From Nematostella vectensis (lineage: Eukaryota > Cnidaria > Anthozoa > Actiniaria > Edwardsiidae), in NCBI RefSeq assembly GCF_932526225.1, contig NC_064039.1, positions 9,256,139 to 9,320,138 on the forward strand: DNA of 64,000 nucleotides. Direction: 5' to 3'. Shown piece by piece: positions 53,401 to 63,833 of this stretch. The first letter of the stretch is position 1, and each line of letters starts with the position of its first letter. Made by a program: the position numbers and the translations under genes. The notes under the pieces are model-generated. The model was not told the DNA's origin and made no database searches. It worked only from the letters and a program-made list of their open reading frames with translations.

Positions 53401-56400
53401 TATGCGCATGCGCGTTCTATGCCAAAAACAAACCCAATCGTAGTGTTGAACATTCTCATGGACCCAGGGCGTCGCGGAGATCGGGCACGCGGCGAGCGCG
53501 GCGCGGCGCGAGAAAGAAACATCCTGTTTCTCGCGCCGCGCTCGCTGTGTGCCCGATCTCCGTGTTGAATCGTTCGAGTAAAGTACGAAAGGGTGAGTTT
53601 AGTGTATTTTTTTTACTTAGTGTGAAGCATTAAAACGAAGCGATATTTGTTTGATAATGAGGGAGTCATAAAGAAATTTACAGCCTTAGTTGTGCTCTAG
53701 TTTTTTTAGCATTTAAAATATTCAAAATGTGACAGTTCACCGGTAAAAAGCCGCCATTTCAAAACAAAACGGCTTGCTTAACCGCGCGATACTGGAATTA
53801 GTCTTGCGTTTTTCGGTAGTGGCGGGCAGTACAAGTAGTCTATTTGCTCGCGGGCATTGGAATATGCGCTTCGTCTAATTATCCATAAGTCTCCAGCGTC
53901 GAGTGATGAGTTGATACTTTCCTCAAGTCGATTTACCCTCTACACGTATTTAACAAATATGAGCCTGTAGAAACTTAAGACTAATCGTTTGAGAAATACT
54001 GTTCTCCCATAGATTTTCTAGCTTAATGAGAAAAAAGACTTGGGTTAGAGAGCTGTAGGAGTTGTATATAAGCTCCCTATAAGTTAGGGAGTTGTATAAT
54101 CAAATAACATCTGGAATGGCGAAAGAGAAGCGAGGATAACACTAAGCTTACCTTGCAAAGACAGATGTTCTGACAAACCAAACAAAAGATAAATATAACC
54201 AAAACCAATGAACACCTCATACTACTCGCAAAATATTGACCACAAAATAGATGTTTAGATATTGCTTGGTGACATACGTCAAGAGAACTTCATACGGAAT
54301 CGGAAACCACCCGGCTGCATTGGCAATCAAATACTGCAGTGTAGCGTTACAAGGAATTCTCACTTGGCTATCAGCACCGATGCGACACGTGGGGAGGGTA
54401 ATACGATATAATCACCCCGTTATTGACCAGACAATAGATAGCTTAAGCAAGTCAACACGAACGGCATCAAAAACGGCGCGCGCGCTCACGAATTGCTGAA
54501 AAACGGCGTTGACGTCCGTGACCGCGCGCGTAGAACGTAAAAATAGGGAAAATGCCGTTCGAGATTTCCCGTCACGGATGTCAACGCCGTTTTTCAGCAA
54601 TTCGTGAGCGCGCGCGCAGTCTTTGATGCCGTTCGTGTTGACTTGCTTAAGCTCTCTAATACTCCTCCTAGACCAGGGAGGCGCACGAAAAAGGTACAGG
54701 AAAGCCTTGTGGGTCGAAAACGATGACTTTCAAAATAGCGGTCTCTCAAGAAACTTTTCGTCGAGAAAATTTAACAGCAACTTACAGTATTTGTTGGGGT
54801 CTTGCACTGTTCAATGGCCTCGCGTATAAGACCATAAAGTATACATTGTCTACCTTTTTCTATCATTTAAAAAAAAACTTTGTACACAGCTTTACTCTTC
54901 CTGACCTCTTTGGGCTTTTGGCAGCTCTACTTCTATTTTCATTTTACATGATCTAATACGGCAACCCATTATGTTGGGCTACCTGTGGTGTTCCGGCCGC
55001 GCGTCCCTGCACCGATGCTCCCGTTAGGTATCATGAGGTAATCGCTCGCCATGTGGAGTTTGTTGAGGTAAAGTCTGAGTTTGATTTGATTTGAGTTGTC
55101 GCATACATGGTACTACGCGTGTAGTGATATAATGACATGCCTTGTCCCCCACACTTAACTGCGTCTGCACACATGCTACATCTTGTCATCTCGCCCTTTG
55201 TAGCGCCTCTTTTAGCCCAGTCTCCCTCGCAGCCGTTCTGGACTCGTCTCGCCAACCAACGGCTGCGAGGAAGACTTCTTTTAGTCTAATAGGACTACAT
55301 TTTGCTATGCAAGAAAGAATCCATACCTACCTACCATCTGAATATCCTACGCAAAAGTCCGGGGGAAGTTTTGGAGTTCTTTTGTGTTTCGGTTTTTACC
55401 CTCTTCCGTTTTGCACATAATATGTTATCTTTACCTATAGTACATCATGATTGTGAATACCTCTGTGCCTCACAAACACTCTGTCATTTTGCATGTGTTA
55501 TAGCACAACATGACTTTCTTCATCCAATACATAACACTCTCAGTCATCTTATATTATTTGTTAACCCTCACAACATGTTTGCGAACCGTCTTTGTCCTTT
55601 ATACTACAGCCATCGTCCCTCGCACTACACTCAGTCATCTTGCATGTGTAAGTCATCTTGCATGTGTAATAGTACAACATGTTAACGAATGCCGTCGTCC
55701 CTTACACTACACTCAGTCATCTTGCGTGTGTAATAGTACAACATGTTAACAACTGCCTTCGTCCCTTACACTACACTCAGTCATCTTGCATGTGTAATAG
55801 TACAACATGTTAACGACTGCCGTCGTCCCTTACACTACGCTCAGTCATCTTGCGTGTGTAAAAGTACAACATGTTTACGACTGCCTTCGTCCCTAACCCT
55901 ACACACTGCAATCTCACACGTTATGTGTTAAAGGGGCAGCGTCAGGGTACTGCGCATGTCTGTTTATTGTAGGCTTTAACTTGTCTACAAACAGTTGAAC
56001 TTTAAGCTCTCAATGCCTTTTTAAAATAAGAAAATATATAAGAATAGATATTGCCAGTTTGTGGTCATTTCCTTTGAATTTAAGTCTCCCACATGTACCA
56101 AAGGCTCAGGTCATAAGACTGAAATTCATTGTGTCCGGGCCGGACTGCTATTGCAAAGCTCTTACCATGGCACTGCCCCTTTAACATGTTTACGACTGCC
56201 TTCGTCCCTTACCCTACACCCTGACATCTTTCATATTATGTGTTAACATGTTAAAGACTACCTTCGTCTCTCACCTTCACCACAATCCGCGACCTTGCAC
56301 GGGGCGTTCTCGCGAGACTCCCCACTACAGGTGCGTCCGCCATTGATAGGTACGGGGTTGTTGCACAGCCTGTAGCGAGTACGCACGCCATTACCGCATG

Positions 56401-59400
56401 TTTTGGAACACAAGTAGAAGTTACTCCACTTTCCCCATTTGCCATCTGTGGAAAGAACATTATCATTAAATGGATGTAATTTGTAATGCGCTAAATAATG
56501 AAGTAAGCCTCCAGCCGACATCGGTCCCTGCGGTTTAAGGATCCAGTATTCTACTGGTGTATTATTTGCAATTCATTCAAGACTGACTTCCGCAAAAAGA
56601 GGATACAGACTTCACAAAGCGGTTTGAAACCTGAAGTGTGAGCTGGTGTGCAATTACTATCAGGAATGGTACTAGGGGTCCAGCGTCTAACCTTAATATG
56701 CCCTGTTTTGTTTAAATCATCATTTAAAAAGAAAATGGAGGATTCTCTCACCGACTGGACACCCTCTCAGGTTGCAATCTTTCTGCTCCTTTGCAAGGCC
56801 CACGCACGGACTTCCCCCGTTGCTAGGAGACGGATTGTTACATTGCCTGGTCCTTGATTGGAGGCCCCGACCACATGATTTGCTACACGGACTGAAGCTA
56901 CTCCACGGACTCCAATTGCCATTGATAGCTAAACGCAAAACACAAAACACTGAGTGAGAATAAAGCCTTGGAATGCTATGTGGAACTGTTCAGATAATAT
57001 TTACCAGTTAAAAAGTGCTCGACTGTGCACAAGGGCGACAAGCTTGAAGAGAAAGCTAAGGCTAAGTTCAAGCGTCGTATTATACATGAGCCGTATTAAA
57101 TACAAATGCATGCAAATAAAGATCAAGGAACAATCGACTCGATTCATTTGCCTCATGGATAATACGACGTTTGAACTTAGCCTTAGTGTTAGAATATAAG
57201 GAGAGGGACTCAGGGGAGGGATTTAAGTCGATTGTTTCATCTTAATTTGGTGCATTTGCATTGAATACGGCTCATGGATAACACGACCTTTGAACTTAGC
57301 CCTTGTGTTAGATTTTTAGGAGAGGGACTGAGGCTAAGGTCAAACGTCGCATTATCTATGAGCCGTATTCAATATGCAAATACATGCAAAAGTCGATTGT
57401 TTCCTCTTCATTTGCATGCATTTGCCTTGGATACGGCTCATGGGTAATACGACCTTTGAACTTGAGTATTTCCTGCGTATTGGACCTACCGGTGACGCAG
57501 GGCTGAGTGTTGGACCTACCAGTGGCGCAGGGCTGAGTGTTGGACCTACCAGTGGCGCAGGGCTGAGTGTTGTTGAACCTACCAGTGGCGCAGGGCTGAG
57601 TGTTGGACCTACCAGTGGCGCAGGGCTAAGTGTTGCTGGACCTACCAGTGGCGCAGGGCTGAGTGTTGTTGGACCTACCAGTGGTGCAGGGCTGAGTGTT
57701 GCTGGACCTACCAGTGGCGCAGGGCTGAGTGTTGGACCTACCAGTGGCGCAGGGCTAAGTGTTGCTGGACCTACCAGTGGCGCAGGGCTGAGTGTTGTTG
57801 GACCTACCAGTGGCGCAGGGCTGAGTGTTGTTGGACCTACCAGTGGCGCAGGGCTGAGTGTTGTTGGACCTACCAGTGGCGCAGGGTTGAGTGTTGCTGA
57901 ACCTACCAGTGGCGCAGGGCTGAGTGTTGGACCTACCAGTGGCGCAGGGCTGAGTGTTTGTTGGATCTACCAGAAGCGCAGGGCTTAGTATTGGACCTAC
58001 CAGTGGCGTAGGGCTAAGTGTTTGTTGGACCTACCAGTGGCGTAGGGCTGAGTGTTGAACCTACCAGTGGCGCAGGGCTGAGTGTTTGTTGGATCTACCA
58101 GAAGCGCAGGGCTTAGTATTGGACCTACCAGTGGCGTAGGGCTAAGTGTTTGTTGGACCTACCAGTGGCGTAGGGCTAAGTGTTGTTCGACCTACCTGTG
58201 GCGCAGGGCTGAGTGTTGGACCTACCAGTGGCGCAGGGCTGAGTGTTGCTGGACCTACCAGTGGCGCAGGGCTGAGTGTTTGTTGAACCTACCAGTGGCG
58301 TAGGGATGAGTGTTGTTAGACCTACCAGTGACGCAGGGCTGAGTGTTGCTGGACCTACCAGTGGCGCAGGGCTGTGTGTTGGATCTACCAGAAGCGCAGG
58401 GCTTAGTGTTGGACCTACCAGTGGCGCAGGGCTAAGTGTTTGTTGGATCTACCAGAAGCGCAGGGCTGTGTGTTGGACCTACCAGTGGCGCAGGGCTAAG
58501 TGTTTGTTGGACCTACCAGTGGCGGAGGGCTGAGTGTTGGACCTACCAGTGGCGCAGGGCTGAGTGTTTGTTGGATCTAACAGAAGCGCAGGGCTTAGTG
58601 TTGGACCTACCAGTGGCGCAGGGCTGAATGTTGTTGGACTTATCAATGGCGCAGGGCTGAGTGTTTGTTGGACCTACCGGTGGCGCAGGGCCGAGTGTTG
58701 TTGGACCTACCAGTGTCGCAGGGCTGAGTGTTTGTTGGACCTACCAGTGGCGCAGGGCTGAGTGTTGCTGGACCTACCAGTGGCGCAGGGCTGAGTGTTT
58801 GTTGGACCTACCAGTGGCGCAGGGCTGAGTGTTGTTGGACCTACCTGTGGCGCAGGGCTGAGTGTTGTTGGACCTACCAGTGGCGCAGGGCTGAGTGTTG
58901 TTGGATCTACCAATGGCGGAGGGCTGAGTGTTGGACCTACCAGTGGCGCAGGGCTGAGTGTTTGTTGGACCTACCAATGGTAGGTCCAAGTGTTGGACCT
59001 ACCAGTGGCGCAGGGCTGAGTGTTTGTTGGACCTACCGGTGGCGCAGGGCTGAGTGTTGTTGGACCTACCAGTGGCGCAGGGCTAAGTGTTTGTTGGACC
59101 TACCAGTGGCGTAGGGCTGAGTGTTGTTCGACCTACCTGTGGCGCAGGGCTAAGTGTTGAACCTACCAGTGGCGCAGGGCTGAGTATTGCAAGCTGCCAC
59201 TTGGCGCGCAGATCCCAAGCATAGTTGTCCACCATTTGCCGGCTTTGGGTTGTTACAAAATCGGTAGCGAGTCTTCGTCCCCTTGTTACACGTCTTAGTG
59301 CAAGCGCTGAATGAACCCCACATTCCCCAGCTGCCTTCAACTGGAGAATGGACAAGACAATAATCCGCAACCATACTCATTTAAAACAACCAAAATTACT

Positions 59401-62400
59401 AAAAAAAATAAAGATTACTCCGACCACACCCAACTTGCTATCTCTTAGGGGGTTAAAGAATTGTTGACCAAAACTAAAGTTCTATCCCTTGGGGTTAAAA
59501 GTGATTTTGCCGACGATCATCACCGTTTGTTGTTATCGGAGACCCCCGGGGTGTTCGTCATATGGTCATCGACAATGCACACCATACATTAATTCTCATA
59601 TAAAGTATCATCTCCGGTTTAAAAAGGGTTTACTCACCAGGGCACTTTTTACAAGATCGCGGACAGTTCGGGACCATATATCGGGCGTTCCTTATGCACT
59701 CGCCATTAAGTGCCCACGAAGCACAGTTGTAGTTCTTGTCCCGGCATGAGCTTGCAACGGCACCTAAAACAAAGGGTAAACTAAGTGCTCGTTGGTTTGA
59801 AGCAGTTTTTTTTTCTAAAATTCATTATTAAACACGCATTTTTATCTTTTTCACTTAATTCTTAATTGCTTGCTTTAGTTTCGAATAGCCTTTTATAGTA
59901 ATTTATTTAACACTTAAAGCTTTTTTTTACTTTGAATCGATAGAATTGGTTTATCTCTTTATCTTTGATTGTGGTTTAAAAATCTTGTAATATCTAGATA
60001 TAATTCACCAGCCCTTTAAGTCATTTGTGAAAAAATATTCAAAGAATGCCGACTTTCTACCTTGGAAGGTATGTTCGTCACACTCTCCGCATGAGAGCCT
60101 GCAGTACCACAGCATTGCTCCGCGGTTTTCGTTAAGACAATGACCACCAAGAGCCCATATCGGGCAGTTCTCGTGAGCATCAACACACAACGAGATGTCC
60201 GGGATACCTGTGTTCAACACAGACGTGTATTCGGTGTGGCAAGCAAGCAAGCTAGCCCCTGCCATTCTAATGACATTTTTTTCCATAACTTAGGGCGCGT
60301 TTTTCACTCGTGATTCCGGAATGAGAATGATTAGAATAGAAAAAGCGCGCGTTCGTTTATCCCACGTTCCAAATCCGGAATGGAATGAAGGCCATTCCAC
60401 CCATTCTGCTACCTGTAGCAGAATGACTTGAATGCCATTCTGAATATCTCTTATATCGGGGTTATTTTAACACTGTATTAGCGTTTTTTTAGAAAATGAT
60501 TATCATCAGGCATTTCAATTGATTCTAACTTTAATTCAATATTATTAATTCAAGCGTAAATATCATATACGGGATTAATACTGGGCACATTATATTTTCT
60601 ATCTATTTATTTTATGTCACTAGCTTTAAGAAACAGCGGTCAGCTGATAGCCATGGTAAGAATTTAATTCGAGCATGCCTTTATTTCTATCTTACGCCCC
60701 AGGTTGCATTCCGGTTATTTTGATCGTTGAAAAGAATCTCTGAAAAAGGACAATGCGGCAATTGTACACTGAACAAAAGAAGAAAAATAAAAATCCTGCT
60801 TGGTGCAAACACAGCGTAACATTGCTTGGTTTAGAGCAAACGCAGCGTAACATTGCTTGATCTAGTGCAAACGCAGCGTAATGTTGCTTGGTTTAGTGCA
60901 AACGCAGCGTAACATAGCTTGGTTTAGTGCAAACGTAGCGTAATATTACTTGGTTAAGTGCAAATGAAGCGTAACATTGCTTGGTTTAGTGCAAATGCAG
61001 CGGAACATTGCTTGGTCTAGTACAAACACAGCGTAACATTGCTTGGTTTGGTGCAAACGCAGCGTTACAACATTGCATGGTTAAGTGCAAACGAAGCGTT
61101 ACATTGCTTGGTCTACTGCAAACGCAGCGTACTATTGCTTGGTCTACTACAAACGCAGCGTAACATTGCTTGGTCTACTGCAAACGCAGCGTAACATTGC
61201 TTGGTCTAGTGCAAACGCAGCGTAACATTGCTTGGTCTAGTGCAAACGCAGCGTAACATTGCTTGGTCTACTGCAAACGCAGCGTACTATTGCTTGGTCT
61301 AGTGCAAACGCAGCGTAACATTGCTTGGTCCAGAGAAGCTTTGTGGTTATGATGTAGCTTTTAAAAGGGGCATAAGGCGTACTTACAATATCCACAGCTC
61401 TTTGCGCAGTTGGCTTTCATGTACTGTTGGAAGCGGCTGTATCTGCAGAACCGCTGATAGGCCCTGCAGTTTACTCCTGGGGTGTCCATGCAGACCGCTG
61501 GCAACAAACAAGAAAGAGTACATTAGAGGCGTCCTTCGGTTATAGTTGCTCCGTGAGCAATAATGAAAATAAGCTTTGAATCATTCCTTGTACAGTAGAA
61601 CCTCGATTAATCGAAATGCCAAGGGATTGGGGAAGTCTGTTCGTTACATCGAGGGTTCGTTATAGCAAGGTTCTGTTTTACTGTTATTTTGGCCGGGCTG
61701 AAGGAAGGATGAAACTATTCGCTATACCGAGGACTTCGTTATTTAGAGGTTCTTTAAATCGAGGTTCCACTGTATTTGTTGGACGCTCTTTCCGTCCTTT
61801 CTTTTCCTTTCTTTGTAGTATTGCGACTCTTATTGATTCGCCTCTGTTAGGAGCACGACATAGACATTGAGAGCGCTGCAATGCGCCAAAAACGACCTCA
61901 TTTCTCTCGATTATCAAATTCGAGTCCACCTGTTTTAAGTGAATATTAACGCGTATCAGCGGCATAGCCAGGATTTTTAACAGGAGGGGGCCCAAAAGGC
62001 CCTTTCAAGGCATTTTCTCTTATATTTTAGATAATGTCTATTACATTTAATGTATTTTTGCCTGCTAAAAGGGGGCGGGCCAGAGGATCCCCCTAGGCCA
62101 CCCACCTGGCTACGCCCCTGCGTACAAGCGAATAAAGCCCACTTTATAGTTTCGACCATATTAACTCCAACCCCTAGCTCAAAATAGTTTTCGCCTCCCT
62201 TCAAAGTTAGGCGAGCCTGGCTAGGCTCTACAACAAACACGTCGCTAGGGGTAGTGGCCACCCCCTCCCCTCCTCCTCTCGACCGACAAAAAAAAAAAAT
62301 CAAAGACAACGATGTCTGCGCACCCCTTTGACCCCCCCTCCCATCAAGCAAAAAAAAAAAACTTGAGTCTCTAGTTTCCAGGGTAGAGTAAGCAATGCTG

Positions 62401-63833
62401 CCCTTATCAGAATAACGCTATCACGGCATCGGCAGCTAACATGAAGCTTAGACCACAGGTAGCCCAGGCAATGGTTTCGAAGCTTGTTCGTAGCTTGGAA
62501 TCGGCTGTTATTCTTAGAGGTTAAACAAGTGGATTGAAGTTGTTTGCTTCGCTCCGTGTTCAGCCGAGCGTACCTAATTGTCCAACGGCGCCGGTCAAGG
62601 ATTCAAATCGCTGCTTACTCGTTTTAAAAAATGGCTAGCGGCCAAGATTTAGCCCGGATGTTTTGCCACATATCGAATGTAAGTGTACCCTGGCATAGGT
62701 CTGCGAGATAAAAATATTTCGTTTGTTGTATTTTCCTCGCGAATTTCGACGGTATTTGAGTGCTACCGTAAATGGCGCCTCCAACCTTGTTTCTTTCCTT
62801 AGTGTAGGGGGAGAGAAGTCATATATTTCGTTACGAAAACCCCCCAAAATCGCAAATATTACACATAAATATGACAACAACAAGGCATGTTCTAAGTTGT
62901 AAGGCAATTTTATTGGCAATGTTTCACAAAAAATCGCGACTTCAATCCACTCGTTTTACCTCTAAGAATAACAGCCGATTCCAAGCTACGAACAAGCTTC
63001 GAAACCATTGCCTGGGCTACCTGTGCTTAGACAGGGTGCCCTGCTGTGTCATTGGGATTTTAAGCAGCCAAAACATGTCGCGATAGATATCACTGGAATT
63101 CATAAAAAGGCGGGAAAATGTGCAAGCAACACACGCACGACGCTTTGTGGAACCTTGTCAAATATCTGCTATTGTATAAACAGTCTCAAAGAAAATAACG
63201 TTTTATTAAAGAAACCGGTTAATTAGCGGTCTTTTCCTTCTCATTGGACCGATATAAAGCCGTTATCTTAACCGATACTTCTAATTCCGCGTTTCTACCG
63301 GAACGGAACACTTAGCGATTGTGATCTTATCAAAAATTGAACGTTATGTAGTTCTATTCCGCAATTAATATTCAAACCCAAGTACACAAATGTGCAAACA
63401 AATACATAAAAGCGGTCAGTTGAGTCATACAGTTCAAAATTTTCTATATGAATATTTACATTATGGAATATTATTCCATCGATGTTTAAAGGTGTTTGGA
63501 AAAAAAAGATTTTTCTTATTCTTGGGCCTTGTACAGGTTGTGTATGCACTGCTACAAAATGAATTAGAAATCCTTTGGCGCAACTTTAAACATTGCTATT
63601 AGATCTAAGATATCCGAGTCATATTTTGTGACCATACTGATCCAAATTATTTCCAGAAACAACTAATCAAATAACCACGAAAAGACTGTCATACATATAT
63701 GATAATATTCATGTAGAATATGTAATAATGTAATACCTGATCCGTAGCCAACAATGATAGGTCTGTAGTAGAAATTCGCACGCACGTACTGAATAGGGAC
63801 GAGGCACGCGAGGAACACTATAATCACTTCCAT
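50473..63833 (-). CDS. secreted ShKT-TSP1-trypsin mosaic protease (11 coding exons)
   Basis: Predicted secreted trypsin-like zymogen. Exons in order: 63833-63737, 61497-61387, 60207-60061, 59763-59638, 59340-59167, 56928-56752, 56445-56275, 52749-52579, 51818-51519, 51104-50916, 50792-50473; 660 aa. A signal peptide ([14 protein letters not shown]) opens the protein. Three six-cysteine ShKT domains follow (about 34-70, 75-114, 123-159), each largely one exon; ShKT is used here as a structural module of extracellular enzymes. Four TSP1 repeats come next (about 160-391), the last with canonical [10 protein letters not shown]. The S1 domain begins at GR-IVGG (cleavage after Arg410), with His453, Asp510 and Ser607 (GDSGGP) as the triad and Asp601 predicting cleavage after Arg/Lys. 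Cys402 in the pro-region probably stays disulfide-linked to the catalytic chain. All ten introns are phase 1, the classic pattern of exon shuffling. Additional phase-1 exons in the 3.5-kb intron 7 cannot be excluded. Confidence 0.9.
51312..51379. repeat. GTT/GCT trinucleotide tract and poly-C run, protease intron 9
   Basis: About fifteen GTT or GCT triplets are followed by a poly-C run. With a second poly-C run near 51,180 these are the only features I see in intron 9 (51,105-51,518). Confidence 0.9.
51914..52224. mobile_element. fold-back MITE in protease intron 8
   Basis: Long inverted arms of about 145 bp: the left starts CTTTACTGTCGAATCCGTTG and the right ends CGGATCCGACAGTAAAAG. Both arms contain the GTTTTCTGTTCCG and CCAATCAGA segments in opposite orientation. 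There is no coding sequence and no clear target duplication. The element would form a strong hairpin in pre-mRNA. Confidence 0.8.
52225..52309. repeat. 85-bp inverted repeat next to the fold-back MITE
   Basis: The left arm GCATACACACATTGGCACCA and the right arm TGGTGCCAATGTGAGTATGC pair almost completely around a short GC-rich loop. It directly abuts the element at 51,914-52,224, so the two may be parts of one insertion. Confidence 0.75.
52801..52858. repeat. 12-bp tandem repeat (ATCGCTATACAT)x5
   Basis: Nearly five units of ATCGCTATACAT lie about 50 bp upstream, in the sense direction, of the acceptor of protease exon 8. Confidence 0.9.
52900..53160. repeat. 20-bp imperfect minisatellite
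   Basis: About thirteen units carry the core TGTCACGCACTTCNACC in protease intron 7. Units vary in length by several bases. Confidence 0.75.
53384..53823. mobile_element. MITE with 9-bp target-site duplication, copy 2, with nested insert
   Basis: This is the same family as 31,299-31,626 in reverse orientation. The left end is GACAGTGCTGAA and the right end is a diverged TTCGGTAGTGGC. Flanking 9-mers GGGCACTAC and GGGCAGTAC (53,375-53,383 and 53,824-53,832) agree at eight of nine bases. It is about 110 bp longer than copy 1 because a GC-rich palindromic segment (about 53,447-53,562) interrupts it. GTGTTGAA occurs on both sides of that insert, which may be an 8-bp target duplication. Confidence 0.82.
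54440..54653. mobile_element. fold-back element with 83-bp arms
   Basis: The left arm (54,440-54,522) starts AGCTTAAGCAAGTCAACACG and the right arm (54,571-54,653) is its near-perfect reverse complement, ending CGTGTTGACTTGCTTAAGCT. A 48-bp centre separates them. The arms include a GCGCGCGC tract. No transposase is present. It sits in protease intron 7. Confidence 0.88.
55430..56275 (-). repeat. 65-bp array carrying decoy donors after protease exon 7
   Basis: In the sense direction the exon 7 donor reads GTGAAG-GTGAGAGACGAAGG followed by TAGTCTTTAACATG. Downstream, about six or seven units of 60-70 bp each repeat GTAAGGGACGAAGGCAGT then CGTAAACATG, with a spacer containing CAAGATGACTGAGTGTA. 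The array therefore amplifies the 5' splice site itself. It begins at the exon edge and is interrupted by the TTAA MITE at 55,928-56,184. The left-most units, before about 55,600, are degenerate. Confidence 0.88.
55928..56184. mobile_element. MITE with TTAA ends, copy B
   Basis: The element starts TTAAAGGGGCAGCG and ends CACTGCCCCTTTAA. It matches the element at 13,394-13,671 in reverse orientation over nearly its whole length. It has inserted into the 65-bp donor array, so it is younger than the start of that array. Confidence 0.8.
57059..57463. mobile_element. cluster of CTAAGTTCAAACGTCGTAT-family MITE copies
   Basis: A full copy with both inverted ends spans 57,059-57,184 (GGCTAAGTTCAAGCGTCGTA to ACGACGTTTGAACTTAGCC). 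A 5'-truncated copy lies at about 57,200-57,305 and another at 57,331-57,463. All share CGGCTCATGGATAA-type sequence. The cluster lies beside the donor minisatellite of protease intron 5. Confidence 0.8.
57478..59166 (-). repeat. array of about fifty decoy donors after protease exon 5
   Basis: In the sense direction exon 5 ends AACACTCAGCCCTGCGCCAC-TG with donor GTAGGT. This 3' exon end plus donor is repeated about fifty times through intron 5 in units of 30, 33 or 34 bp, each giving CCACTG-GTAGGTC. Units of 30 or 33 bp preserve a frame coding [10 protein letters not shown], but the first unit has CTTAG in place of CTCAG, so read-through from exon 5 stops almost at once. The array begins exactly at the exon boundary and fills about 1.7 kb. 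Confidence 0.95.
60790..61330. repeat. 31-bp minisatellite in protease intron 2
   Basis: About seventeen units of TAGTGCAAACGCAGCGTAAC followed by ATTGCTTGGTC. The array starts about 60 bp downstream, in the sense direction, of the exon 2 donor but does not contain it. Other parts of intron 2 (60,208-60,790) show only a diffuse GAATG/CATTC inverted pattern near 60,315-60,445. Confidence 0.92.
61593..61772. mobile_element. 180-bp MITE with TA target-site duplication
   Basis: The left end CAGTAGAACCTCGATTAATC and the right end CGAGGTTCCACTG form inverted repeats (CAGTRGAACCTCGATT). TA flanks both ends (61,591-61,592 and 61,773-61,774). The internal part repeats TCGTTAT and TCGAGG motifs. TA duplication and CAGT ends fit a Tc1/mariner/pogo-type source. 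It lies in protease intron 1. Confidence 0.85.
61957..62120. mobile_element. short inverted-repeat element, CAGSGGCRTAGCCAGG ends
   Basis: The left end CAGCGGCATAGCCAGG pairs with the right end CCTGGCTACGCCCCTG at 13 of 16 positions. The inside has a GGGGGCCC / GGGCGGGCC pattern and is non-coding. It is related by its ends to the elements at 29,360 and 40,474. Confidence 0.65.
62446..63034. repeat. large inverted repeat with about 95-bp arms
   Basis: The left arm (62,446-62,540) contains CAGGTAGCCCAGGCAATGGT and TCGGCTGTTATTCTTAGAGG. The right arm (62,937-63,034) contains their reverse complements in mirror order. About 400 bp of unique sequence lie between the arms, including a possible start exon. 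This could be a non-autonomous transposon or an inverted duplication. It lies in protease intron 1. Confidence 0.82.
62631..62678 (+). CDS. possible short start exon inside the inverted repeat
   Basis: ATG 62,631 opens [16 protein letters not shown] and is followed at once by GTAAGT, a consensus donor. The frame is too short to identify and no second exon is recognised. Its position between inverted arms, antisense to the protease intron, suggests either transposon content or chance. Confidence 0.2.

Noticed and set aside
57374..57988. 204-aa + strand frame with [10 protein letters not shown] repeats
   Set aside because: It is the antisense shadow of the splice-donor minisatellite.
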